Source of the DNA: a virus
IMG/VR virus record: IMGVR_UViG_3300036944_000227
Span: 1-35,044 of that record
DNA: 35,044 bases
Strand: one strand, 5' to 3'
In this document: positions 1-6,640 of the stretch, in pieces
Layout of the letters: the number at the start of each line of letters is the position of its first letter
Position numbering within the stretch: the first letter of the stretch is position 1
Position numbers and translations under genes: made by a program
Notes under the pieces: generated by a model
What the model was told of the DNA's origin: nothing
Databases searched by the model: none
The model's input: only the letters and a program-made list of their open reading frames with translations

Positions 1-177
1 TGGGCGTGGTCAAGCCCACTGACGATGAAGCCCAAGAACTCATGGCCGAGATGCAAGGCCAGCCGCAAGACCCGAACGCGATGTACTTGCAGGCCGCAGC
101 TGAGGAAGCCACAGCCAAAGCAGCCCAGGCTCGAGCCACCACCGTCAAAACCATCGCAGACGCAGAACTCAGCCGGG
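1..177. repeat. Terminal overlap copy 1 (contig closes to a circle)
   Basis: This stretch matches 34868-35044 over all 177 bases with six differences, at 20, 26, 29, 35, 41 and 50; bases 51-177 are identical. All six are transitions at third codon positions of the portal gene and are silent (Thr, Asp, Glu, Gln, Leu, Glu). It is best read as assembly overlap of a circularly permuted headful-packaged genome or a replication concatemer, with strain variation, not as a biological terminal repeat: it sits inside a coding gene, and the terminases are of the pac/headful class. Confidence 0.9.
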
Positions 178-308
178 CAAAAACCGTCGAGACCCTCAGC
201 AACGTGGACATGGATTCTCAAGACCACGCACTTAACCTGGCGGAACAAATCGGTGGCTTTGTCCAGCAACAAGCACAACCAGTTGTCAATCAACCCACAA
301 TTGAGTGA
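1..308 (+). CDS. Portal protein, C-terminal part (continues from window end)
   Basis: This is the 3' end of the portal gene that begins at 33103. The reading frame enters at base 3 and stops with TGA at 306-308. Bases 1-177 repeat the last 177 bases of the window, so the full gene is 33103-35044 joined to 178-308, giving 690 codons plus stop (P22 gp1 has 725 residues). This part encodes an Ala/Gln-rich, probably helical tail, consistent with the C-terminal helical region of P22-type portals that lines the DNA channel and faces the capsid interior. The GTG at 6 is an internal Val codon, not a start. The scaffold gene follows. Confidence 0.9.
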   Translation, partial: GVVKPTDDEAQELMAEMQGQPQDPNAMYLQAAAEEATAKAAQARATTVKTIADAELSRAKTVETLSNVDMDSQDHALNLAEQIGGFVQQQAQPVVNQPTIE

Positions 309-367
309 CAATTGCACACACGGTATCCACCCAGCCGTTTCAATGGGTGAGTTTCACAGGGTCAACG

Positions 368-1243
368 ATGAACACAAAGGCAGAACAGGAAGACGACACC
401 ACAGACGACGACACCGCAGTCATTGAGGACGAGGCCACCGAGCAGCCCGAGGAGCAATCCGACGGTGAGCAGGCCCAAGCCCAAGAAGACGAGGCAGAAT
501 CCGACGAGGTTGTAGTCTCCATTGGTGAGGAAGCGCCGCCTCCCGAAGAACCAGCACACGCGCCCGAATGGGTCCGAGAGCTACGCAAGACGAACCGAGA
601 ACTCCAGCGCCAAAACCGCGAACTCCAAACCAAGCTGCAAACCACCGCACAGACTGAGACCAAGCCGGTCGTGCTCGGGGCAAAGCCCAAGTTGGAAGAT
701 CACGACTACGACGCCGAGAAGTTCGAGGAAGCACTGGCCACTTGGTTTGAGCGCAAGCGCAAAGCCGACGAAGCCAACGCCAAGCAAGAAGCTGAAGTTA
801 TGAATCAGCAAAAAGCCTGGCAAGCCAAACTGGATGGCTACGGCAAGGCGAAAGCCGAGTTGAGGGTCAAAGACTTTGACGACGCCGAGGCCGTGGCCCA
901 GGAGCTGTTCAACGTCACCCAGCAAGGAGTCATGCTGCAAGGTGCGGACAATCCCGCCCTCGTCGTCTACGCACTCGGAAAGAACCCCAAGAAGGCGCAA
1001 GAGCTGGCCGCCATCAAAGACCCCGTAAAGTTTGCCTTTGCGGTAGCGAAACTGGAGAAAGACTTGAAAGTTACCAACCGCAAGGCAGCCCCGCCGCCCG
1101 AAAGAATCGTGTCAGGAACTGGCCGAGTCTCTGGGGCGGTGGACTCAACCCTCGAACGGCTGCGCGAAGAAGCTGCCCGTACTGGCAACATGACGAAAGT
1201 CATCCAGTACAAGGCGCAAAAGCGTGCAGCATCTCAAAAATGA
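368..1243 (+). CDS. Scaffolding protein (P22 gp8-like)
   Basis: Internal scaffold that directs procapsid assembly and then leaves. It lies between portal and coat, exactly as in P22, and has 291 residues against 303 for P22 gp8. The first 60 or so residues are very acidic and rich in Glu, Asp and Gln. A likely coiled coil follows (repeated NRELQ-type heptads near residues 75-95), and the C-terminal end is basic (about the last 15 residues, KVIQYKAQKR), fitting the coat-binding basic helix of scaffolds. I chose ATG 368 because AGGG lies about 6 nt upstream. A longer reading from GTG 305 overlaps the portal stop (GTGA) but lacks a ribosome site and would add 21 unscaffold-like residues. Identity rests on position, length and composition more than sequence. 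Confidence 0.8.
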   Translation: MNTKAEQEDDTTDDDTAVIEDEATEQPEEQSDGEQAQAQEDEAESDEVVVSIGEEAPPPEEPAHAPEWVRELRKTNRELQRQNRELQTKLQTTAQTETKPVVLGAKPKLEDHDYDAEKFEEALATWFERKRKADEANAKQEAEVMNQQKAWQAKLDGYGKAKAELRVKDFDDAEAVAQELFNVTQQGVMLQGADNPALVVYALGKNPKKAQELAAIKDPVKFAFAVAKLEKDLKVTNRKAAPPPERIVSGTGRVSGAVDSTLERLREEAARTGNMTKVIQYKAQKRAASQK

Positions 1244-1260
1244 TTTTTTAAGGAAATACC

Positions 1261-2553
1261 ATGTCTAACAGTTTCTCAAAAGAAGAGCGCGTTGCCTTTG
1301 AAGACCTCCTCGAAGGCTTCCAGGATGCGCTGGTCCTGTCCCGTCACGTCGCCGTCTACAACACAGACCAGACAATGATGGAACGCGCCAACAACACCAT
1401 CTGGCGTCCACAGCCCTACATCGCTCAGTCGATCAACAGCACACCCGGTAACAGCATCGCTGGCCAATACCAGGGCATGACTCAGTTGGCCGTCCCCGCG
1501 ACTCTGGGCTACAGCCAGACAGTGCCATGGGAAATGACCGCCCTCGAACTGCGTGACGCTTTGCAAGAAGGCCGTCTGGGTGAGAGCGCCAAGCAAAAGC
1601 TGGCCTCAGACATCAACGTGGCCATCATGGGCTCTGCCGCAAACCTCGGCTCTTTGGTTGTTCCAATCGCAGCTGCCGCTGGCGATTACGATGACGTCTC
1701 CCTGTGCGACACCATCATGAACGAACAAGGCGTTCCAGACTATGACCGCTTCATGGCTCTGTCCAGCCGCGACTACAACGGCTTGGCTGGCAACCTGGTC
1801 GGCACTGCTCGCAGCTTCGGCAACCAGAAGTCGGACAAAGCCTACGAGCGCAGCTACGTCGGCATGGTCGCAGGCTTCGACACCTACAAGATGGACTACG
1901 CAAACCGCCTGACAGCTGCTGCTGGCACAAGCAAGACCATCGACACCAACGGTTCCAACACACAAGCGAACTACGCTCCTCAAGCCACTTCCACAGCAGT
2001 GGGCGGCCAGATCAACGTGGACAACCGCTTCCAGACCGTGACCGTGAACAGCACTACCAGCATCGCTGCTGGTGACGCCTTCACGATTGCCGAGGTGTAC
2101 GCCGTGCACCACATCACCAAGCAAAGCACTGGTCAGTTGAAGACCTTCCGTGTTGTGTCTGTTGATTCCGGCACTACCATGACCATCACGCCTCCAATCA
2201 TCGGTGCTCAAACCATCGGTGGCACAGGCCCAACCGACGCTCAGTTGCAGTACAAGAACGTGGAAGTTGCCATAGCAGCCGATGCAGCCGCCATCACTTT
2301 CTTGAACGTCAACGCCGCTTCGGTGAACGTGTTCTGGCAGCGTGACTCCTTGGAGATCTTGCCTGGCCGTTACGCAGTGCCCTCTGACGCTGGCGTCGCA
2401 GTGATGCGTGCAAGCACAGACCAAGGCATCGAGCTGGTCCTGCAAAAGTGGTACGACATCAACAGCATGACCATCAAGTACCGCATGGACACCCTGTTCG
2501 GCGTGGTTAACAAGAACCCCGAGATGAGCGGAATTTTGCTGTTCAATCAATAA
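1261..2553 (+). CDS. Major coat protein (P22 gp5 family)
   Basis: Capsid subunit with the HK97 fold, assembling around the scaffold. At 430 residues it equals P22 gp5 in length. Recognisable shared stretches include NNTIWRPQP near residue 45 (P22 SNTIWMP), VAGFD near residue 203, INVDNRFQTVTV near residue 257 (P22 VNVDNRFATVTL) and LNVNAASVNVFW near residue 345 (P22 LNVKDARTNVFW). The segment between VAGFD and the NVFW region corresponds to the inserted I-domain of P22. A strong AAGGAA ribosome site sits at 1250-1255. Only 17 bases separate it from the scaffold gene. The endonuclease gene downstream is an insertion relative to the P22 order. Confidence 0.95.
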   Translation: MSNSFSKEERVAFEDLLEGFQDALVLSRHVAVYNTDQTMMERANNTIWRPQPYIAQSINSTPGNSIAGQYQGMTQLAVPATLGYSQTVPWEMTALELRDALQEGRLGESAKQKLASDINVAIMGSAANLGSLVVPIAAAAGDYDDVSLCDTIMNEQGVPDYDRFMALSSRDYNGLAGNLVGTARSFGNQKSDKAYERSYVGMVAGFDTYKMDYANRLTAAAGTSKTIDTNGSNTQANYAPQATSTAVGGQINVDNRFQTVTVNSTTSIAAGDAFTIAEVYAVHHITKQSTGQLKTFRVVSVDSGTTMTITPPIIGAQTIGGTGPTDAQLQYKNVEVAIAADAAAITFLNVNAASVNVFWQRDSLEILPGRYAVPSDAGVAVMRASTDQGIELVLQKWYDINSMTIKYRMDTLFGVVNKNPEMSGILLFNQ

Positions 2554-2580
2554 TTGAATAGGATAATGCCGCTTGGTGTG

Positions 2581-2615
2581 ATATCATGCTCTTGAGTTAA
2601 TCAGGAGCATGATAT
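2581..2615 (+). promoter_or_regulatory. Hairpin covering the ribosome site and start of the endonuclease gene
   Basis: A perfect 11-bp inverted repeat: ATATCATGCTC at 2581-2591 and GAGCATGATAT at 2605-2615, with a 13-nt loop. The right arm holds part of the AGGAG ribosome site (2603-2607) and the first two bases of the start codon at 2614. A further GTG/CAC pairing (2576-2578 with 2617-2619) could lengthen it. No T run follows, so it is not an intrinsic terminator. In mRNA that includes the coat gene it should hide the start signal of the endonuclease. Phage T4 I-TevI is controlled by a comparable hairpin, which is the basis for the functional inference. Confidence 0.75.
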
Positions 2616-3360
2616 GCACATTCTGTACAAGTTGGTTTTCGCATCGGGCAAGGCATACATCGGACAAACGGCACGCAATATGAGCATCCGCATCGCACAG
2701 CACAAGCGGTCTGTCAAAAGTGGCAGCCAGCTTCCTGTGCACTGTGCGTGGCGCAAATATGGCGATCCTGAAATCACGGTGGTTGCTGAGTTCGAGACGC
2801 AAGACGAACTTCATGCAGCGGAAAAGGCAGCGATCATTGCTGTAGGCACGTTGGCTCCACAAGGGTACAACGTCGCTTATGGTGGTGACACTGCCCCATC
2901 CAAGAATCCAGAAGTGGCGGCAAAAATTGCCGACAAAGCTACTGGACGCAAGTACTCTGACGTTTCCTCATGGGTTGATGCTTCGACACGACGCTGGAAG
3001 GATGCCGATTACCGCAAAAAGGTGTCGGACGGACTGAAAGCGACATGGACTGATGAAAAGCGTGCTGAACGTTCTGAGCAATCAAAGCGAGCATGGCAGG
3101 AACGCAAGTCATCTGGTTATGCAATGCCAGAGACGACCAAGCAAAAACTTGCAGCCTATGAGAGAACGCCAGAGACTCGCGCAAAGATGAGCGCGGCTGC
3201 CAAGGCTCGCAAACGCACATTGCGTAATGAAGAGACAAAACAGAAAATATCAGGCAAGACTGCAAGCTCTTGGCAAGACCCAGAGGTCAGAGCAAAGCGA
3301 CTGGCCGCCATGCAACTTGCACGTGAAAAACGCAAACAGGAGAAGGCACCATGCCATTGA
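2614..3360 (+). CDS. GIY-YIG homing endonuclease, free-standing
   Basis: A 248-residue site-specific DNA endonuclease that spreads its own gene by cutting alleles that lack it. The GIY-YIG core is near the N-terminus: LYKLVF at residues 4-9 and KAYIGQT at 13-19, with Arg26 and Glu70 in the places of the catalytic Arg and Glu. The rest is Lys/Arg-rich with repeated modules that resemble NUMOD3 DNA-binding motifs, such as ETKQKISGKT near residue 210. It is not inside an intron: the coat gene before it is complete and the next gene starts within its 3' end (overlap 3351-3360). Translation is probably limited by the hairpin at 2581-2615. The P22 module has no gene here, so it looks like a later insertion. 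Confidence 0.85.
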   Translation: MHILYKLVFASGKAYIGQTARNMSIRIAQHKRSVKSGSQLPVHCAWRKYGDPEITVVAEFETQDELHAAEKAAIIAVGTLAPQGYNVAYGGDTAPSKNPEVAAKIADKATGRKYSDVSSWVDASTRRWKDADYRKKVSDGLKATWTDEKRAERSEQSKRAWQERKSSGYAMPETTKQKLAAYERTPETRAKMSAAAKARKRTLRNEETKQKISGKTASSWQDPEVRAKRLAAMQLAREKRKQEKAPCH

Positions 3361-3521
3361 CCAAAGGTTATTCGAGCAAATCCATCGGCAAGAACATCAA
3401 GATGGAAAAGAAAGCAGGCAAGCCCATGAAGCAAGCCGTGGCCATTGCACTCAGCACAGCCGAGAAAGCAGCCAAGGCAGCAGGCAAGCCCAGCAAAGCA
3501 CCCAAGAAGGCCATGAAATGA
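3351..3521 (+). CDS. Small basic protein with KQAVAIALS motif
   Basis: A 56-residue protein, about a quarter lysine, starting at ATG 3351 with the ribosome site AGGAGAAGG inside the end of the endonuclease gene. The central segment MKQAVAIALSTAEKAAK resembles the short conserved K/R-Q-A-x-A-I-A-L-S motif of small lysine-rich phage proteins (DUF6496-like, from memory). The C-terminus is a Lys-Ala-Pro tail. Overlapping starts and stops with its neighbours (10 nt before, ATGA after) place it in the morphogenesis operon. Function unknown; the charge suggests nucleic acid or capsid contact, which is inference. Confidence 0.7.
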   Translation: MPLTKGYSSKSIGKNIKMEKKAGKPMKQAVAIALSTAEKAAKAAGKPSKAPKKAMK

Positions 3522-3679
3522 AGCCAGGTCTCTACGCCAACATCAACGCCAAGCGCGAACGCATTGCAGCAGGCAGCAAAGAGAAGATGCGTAAACCCGG
3601 TGCCAAAGGCGCACCCACAGCCGCAGACTTCAAAGCAGCCGCCAAGACTGCCAAGCCCATGAAGAAAAAGGCCAAGTGA
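3518..3679 (+). CDS. Small conserved Lys-rich phage protein (LYANINAKRERI)
   Basis: A 53-residue basic protein starting at ATG 3518, with a 4-nt ATGA overlap with the gene before it. The pattern GLYANINAKRERIAAGS followed by EKMRKPGAKGAPT and a Lys-rich tail is one I recall from many podophage genomes, always as a small unannotated protein next to head or tail genes. The strong conservation of such a short protein argues for a virion or assembly role, but no activity is known to me. Its stop overlaps the next start by one base (TGATG). Confidence 0.7.
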   Translation: MKPGLYANINAKRERIAAGSKEKMRKPGAKGAPTAADFKAAAKTAKPMKKKAK

Positions 3680-3984
3680 TGCAGCCCAAGATTCTCACCC
3701 CCAAATACGCCAAGAACCGCAAGCCGGTCAAGGTTCGCAAGCCTTCCAAGCCCATTGACGGCGTAAATCACCGCCTGCTGCGTGAGCAAGCCGAGGCAGC
3801 AGCCCAGGCAGAAGCCCAGGCCGTGGAAGTCGTGGATGCAGCTCCAGAAGACGACGCAGCCCCTACCCGTGAAGAGCTGGAGGCCAAGGCCACAGAACTC
3901 GGCATCCGCTTCGACGGTCGCACAAAGGACAAAAAGCTGGGACAATTGATCCAGGACAGACTGTCCGCGCCAACTGGAGAATGA
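3679..3984 (+). CDS. Small protein with C-terminal HeH/LEM-like helix domain
   Basis: 101 residues from ATG 3679 (one-base overlap, TGATG). The N-terminus is basic (KNRKPVKVRKPSKP) and an Ala/Glu-rich helix follows near residues 35-60. The last 35 residues, TREELEAKATELGIRFDGRT and on to the end, look like the short helix-extended loop-helix (HeH/LEM or SAP-like) unit common on phage head-connector proteins. It precedes the gp4-like connector with an ATGA overlap. A role in head completion or DNA contact is plausible from domain and position only; there is no P22 counterpart here. Confidence 0.6.
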   Translation: MQPKILTPKYAKNRKPVKVRKPSKPIDGVNHRLLREQAEAAAQAEAQAVEVVDAAPEDDAAPTREELEAKATELGIRFDGRTKDKKLGQLIQDRLSAPTGE

Positions 3985-4469
3985 CAATGGGATGGACCAA
4001 GCGCCAATTTATCGAGCAGGCCTTCGACGAGATCGGACTGGCCTCCTACGCCTTTGACCTCGGGCCAGAGCAAATGCAATCTGCCCTCCGGCGCTTGGAC
4101 ACCATGATGGCCGCATGGAATGCCCTCGGCATCCGCCTCGGCTACCCTCTGCCATCCAGCCCCCAGGACAGCGATCTCGACGAGCAAACCAACGTGCCCG
4201 ACAGCTCTAACGAGGCCATCTACACCAACTTGGCGATCAAGCTCGGCCCGTCCTACGGCAAGCAGGTCATGCCCGACACCAAGGCCACAGCCAAAGAGTC
4301 CTACAACACCCTTCTGTCCCGCGCAGCCATGCCCGTGCAGCAACAACTGCCCAGCACCATGCCAGCAGGCGCAGGCAATAAGCCCTGGCGCGTCTACGAC
4401 AACCCCTTCATCCGTCCGCCCGTCGATCCAGTCCTGGCCGGTCAAGATGGCCCCATCGAATTCAACTGA
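3981..4469 (+). CDS. Tail accessory factor / head completion protein (P22 gp4-like)
   Basis: First tail protein to bind the portal ring after DNA packaging, forming the adaptor for gp10. It has 162 residues against 166 for P22 gp4. The N-terminal helical part (TKRQFIEQAFDEIGLAS, then MQSALRRLDTMMAAWNALGI) matches the helical core of gp4, and MPAGAGNKPW near residue 127 corresponds to MPTGSGN in P22. The start at ATG 3981 overlaps the previous stop (ATGA); ATG 3987 is a possible alternative. P22 gp4 has a muramidase activity, but I see no catalytic signature here that would let me claim it. Confidence 0.85.
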   Translation: MTMGWTKRQFIEQAFDEIGLASYAFDLGPEQMQSALRRLDTMMAAWNALGIRLGYPLPSSPQDSDLDEQTNVPDSSNEAIYTNLAIKLGPSYGKQVMPDTKATAKESYNTLLSRAAMPVQQQLPSTMPAGAGNKPWRVYDNPFIRPPVDPVLAGQDGPIEFN

Positions 4470-4478
4470 GGAACCAAC

Positions 4479-4934
4479 ATGCCAACCATCAACCAGCTCT
4501 CGGGCATCAGCCAGGTCTCTGGCGGCGATCTGCTCCCGGTCTACGTCTCCAACAACGGCGACGCTCGCAAGGTCTCGATCACACAGCTGCTGCAATACTT
4601 CCAGCAAGTCTTTGCAGCCCCCACCGTGGCCACCAACCTGTACACCCCAGGCACTGGCTTCAACATCACCGTGCCAACGCCCACCAGCGAACAGCAGTGG
4701 ATGATCTTGCAGCCTGCCGGAACTCTGGCTGCTGGCACAGTCACCCTGCCATTGAACACTGGCGTGCCAGACGGCACACAGGTGCTGGTCACATCCACCC
4801 AGATCATCACCAGTTTCACGCTGGCCCTGAACGGCGCAGCAGCAGCCTTCGGCGCACCCACCACCCTGGCCGCCAATGCCTTCTTCACCATGCGCTTCTA
4901 CCAGGCCACCAACAGCTGGTATCGCGTCGCCTAA
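4479..4934 (+). CDS. Small structural protein with fibre-type N-terminus
   Basis: 151 residues. The first 40 residues (INQLSGISQVSGGDLLPVYV, then SNNGDARKVSITQLLQYF) resemble the opening segment of many phage fibre and appendage proteins, in which a short strand-rich motif ends in a helix. The remainder is rich in Thr, Ala and Val and predicted to be beta structure, ending in a conserved-looking FFTMRFYQATNSWYRV. GAGGAACCAAC precedes the start. It sits between the gp4-like and gp10-like genes, where P22 has nothing, so it may be a capsid or tail decoration. No enzyme motif seen. Confidence 0.65.
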   Translation: MPTINQLSGISQVSGGDLLPVYVSNNGDARKVSITQLLQYFQQVFAAPTVATNLYTPGTGFNITVPTPTSEQQWMILQPAGTLAAGTVTLPLNTGVPDGTQVLVTSTQIITSFTLALNGAAAAFGAPTTLAANAFFTMRFYQATNSWYRVA

Positions 4935-4937
4935 ACC

Positions 4938-5222
4938 ATGGCCACCAAAGACACACGCCTTGCCCGTGCCGGGGTTTCGGGCTACAACAAGCCCAAGGCC
5001 ACGCCATCGCACCCCACTAAAAGCCACGTCGTTGTGGCCAAGTCGGGCGACCAAATCAAGACCATCCGCTTCGGTCAGCAAGGCGTCAAAGGCTCACCCA
5101 AAAAAGAGGGCGAGTCAAAAGCGTCCAAGGCCCGGCGCGAATCATTTATGGCCAGACATGCCGAGAACATCGCCAAGGGTAAGATGAGCGCGGCATACTG
5201 GGCGGCAAAAGAAAAGTGGTGA
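4938..5222 (+). CDS. Small conserved basic phage protein (SGYNKPK family)
   Basis: 94 residues, basic and rich in Lys, Ser and Arg. The pattern VSGYNKPKATPSHPTKSHVV, then IRFGQQGVKGSP, and the ending RRESFMARHAENIAKGKMS with YWAAKEKW is one I recognise from many unrelated phage genomes as a short conserved protein of unknown function. The terminal part resembles a basic nucleic acid-binding helix. It starts three bases after the preceding stop and lies among virion genes, so it may be a minor virion or DNA-packaging component. Confidence 0.75.
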   Translation: MATKDTRLARAGVSGYNKPKATPSHPTKSHVVVAKSGDQIKTIRFGQQGVKGSPKKEGESKASKARRESFMARHAENIAKGKMSAAYWAAKEKW

Positions 5223-5227
5223 GCTGA

Positions 5228-6640
5228 ATGCAAATCCAAATCCTCAACGGCATCTATGCCGACACCACTCCAGAGCTGCGCACGGCCTACCCTGTCAACA
5301 TGGTTCCAGTGCCCAAGAAGTCAGGGATCAGCAACGGCTTTTTGCGCCCTGGTGACGGTATCGTGTCCAATGGAACAGGCCCAGGCATTGACCGTGGCGG
5401 CATCAACTGGAACGGCGTTTGCTATCGGGTTATGGGCACCAAGCTGGTTTCCGTGGCCAGCAACGGAGCTGTGACAGTCTTGGGCTACGTTGGCGGCCCC
5501 ACCACTGAGCTGGTGACCATGGACTACAGCTTCGAGCTGCTGGCCATTGCATCTGGTGGTCGCCTCTACTTCTGGGATCCGGTTGCAGCCACACTCACGC
5601 AGAACACTGACCCAGATCTTGGCGTCGTGTTGGACGTGGCCTGGGTTGACGGTTACTTTATGACCACTGACGGTGAGTTCCTCATCGTCACCGAGCTGAC
5701 AGACCCCTTGCAGGTAAACCCCCTCAAATACGGCAGCTCCGAGGTGGATCCAGATCCAGTGGTCGCGCTCATAAAGCTGCGAAACGAGATCTACGCCCTC
5801 AACAGCAACACCATTGAGGTGTTCGACAACGTAGGCGGCGAGCTATTTCCCTTCGCACGCATTGATGGTGCTCAGATTCAAAAAGGTTGCCTCGGTACGC
5901 AGGCCTGCTGCGTCTACTTGGAGCGCCTTGCCTTCTTGGGCGGTGGCCGCAATGAAGCTCCAGGCATCTACATCGGGGCAGCTGCCACCACCCAGAAGAT
6001 CAGCACACAGGAAATCGACAATCTGCTCCTGACCTACACCGAGGCGCAACTGGTCACCACCAAGCTCGAAGCACGCAACGACAAGAACCACCAGCACCTC
6101 TACGTCCACCTGCCAGACCGCACCATCGTCTATGACGCATCGGCATCTGAGGCGCTTGGAGATCAGGTCTGGTTCACCATCACCAGCACCGTGGTCGGCT
6201 TCAGCCAATACCGCGCACGCAATCTGGTCTGGTGCTACGACAAGTGGCTGGTGGGCGACCCTCAAAGCAGCGCCATCGGCTACCTGGTGCAAGACACCGG
6301 CCACCACTGGGGCCAGCAAGTGCGCTGGGAATTCGGCACGATCATCGCCTACAACGAAGGCAACGGCGCGATCTTCAATCGCCTGGAGCTGGTCAGCTTG
6401 ACCGGCAGCGTTGCATTGGGCACAAGCCCACAGATCAGCACCAGCTACAGCGTCAACGGCCTGGCATGGAGTCAGGACAAAAGCGTTGCAGTCGGAACCA
6501 TAGGCGACACTGCCAAGCGTATCGCATGGTTTCAGCAGGGCCACATGCGCAACTGGCGCATCCAGCGTTTCCGTGGTGACAGTGACGCGCACATCTCCTT
6601 TATCCACCTTGAGGCACAGATCGAGGCATTGGCATACTGA
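5228..6640 (+). CDS. Packaged DNA stabilisation protein (P22 gp10-like tail hub)
   Basis: Hexameric tail-hub protein that joins the gp4 ring to the tailspikes and needle and keeps DNA inside the head. At 470 residues it is almost the length of P22 gp10 (472). Points of likeness: the opening with AYPVNMVPVPKKSGISNGFL (P22 LPVNMLATPK...), a run of WD40-like beta repeats, IYALNSNTIEVFDNVG near residue 192 (P22 CFGSSTIEYF), IQKGCLGT near residue 218 (P22 VQKGIAGT), LHLPDRTIVYDAS near residue 297 (P22 IHLPRHVLVYDAS), and a closing segment on the angled VGRIRR-type strand. The stop overlaps the next start by one base. Confidence 0.92.
   Translation: MQIQILNGIYADTTPELRTAYPVNMVPVPKKSGISNGFLRPGDGIVSNGTGPGIDRGGINWNGVCYRVMGTKLVSVASNGAVTVLGYVGGPTTELVTMDYSFELLAIASGGRLYFWDPVAATLTQNTDPDLGVVLDVAWVDGYFMTTDGEFLIVTELTDPLQVNPLKYGSSEVDPDPVVALIKLRNEIYALNSNTIEVFDNVGGELFPFARIDGAQIQKGCLGTQACCVYLERLAFLGGGRNEAPGIYIGAAATTQKISTQEIDNLLLTYTEAQLVTTKLEARNDKNHQHLYVHLPDRTIVYDASASEALGDQVWFTITSTVVGFSQYRARNLVWCYDKWLVGDPQSSAIGYLVQDTGHHWGQQVRWEFGTIIAYNEGNGAIFNRLELVSLTGSVALGTSPQISTSYSVNGLAWSQDKSVAVGTIGDTAKRIAWFQQGHMRNWRIQRFRGDSDAHISFIHLEAQIEALAY

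Noticed and set aside
1-177. True direct terminal repeat as in T7-type phages
   Set aside because: The repeat lies within the portal coding frame and carries strain differences; Sf6/P22-type terminases package by headful and leave no fixed terminal repeat.
6-308. Separate 100-codon gene starting with GTG at 6
   Set aside because: The frame continues directly from the portal gene at the other end of the window; the GTG is an internal Val codon.
305-367. Extended scaffold start at GTG 305
   Set aside because: It overlaps the portal stop neatly but lacks a ribosome site, while ATG 368 has AGGG at a good distance and begins the typical acidic scaffold sequence.
1606-2550. Long leftward open frame opposite the coat gene
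   Set aside because: It is rich in His, Val, Cys and Gln as expected from the complement of a GC-rich gene, has no ribosome site and lies wholly antisense to a well-identified coat gene.
2581-2615. Intrinsic terminator after the coat gene
   Set aside because: The stem is AT-rich in part, overlaps the next start codon, and no T run follows.
3768-5081. 437-codon leftward open frame opposite several small virion genes
   Set aside because: Low-complexity Gly/His/Val composition, no domain, and the plus-strand genes here have ribosome sites, overlaps and recognised families.
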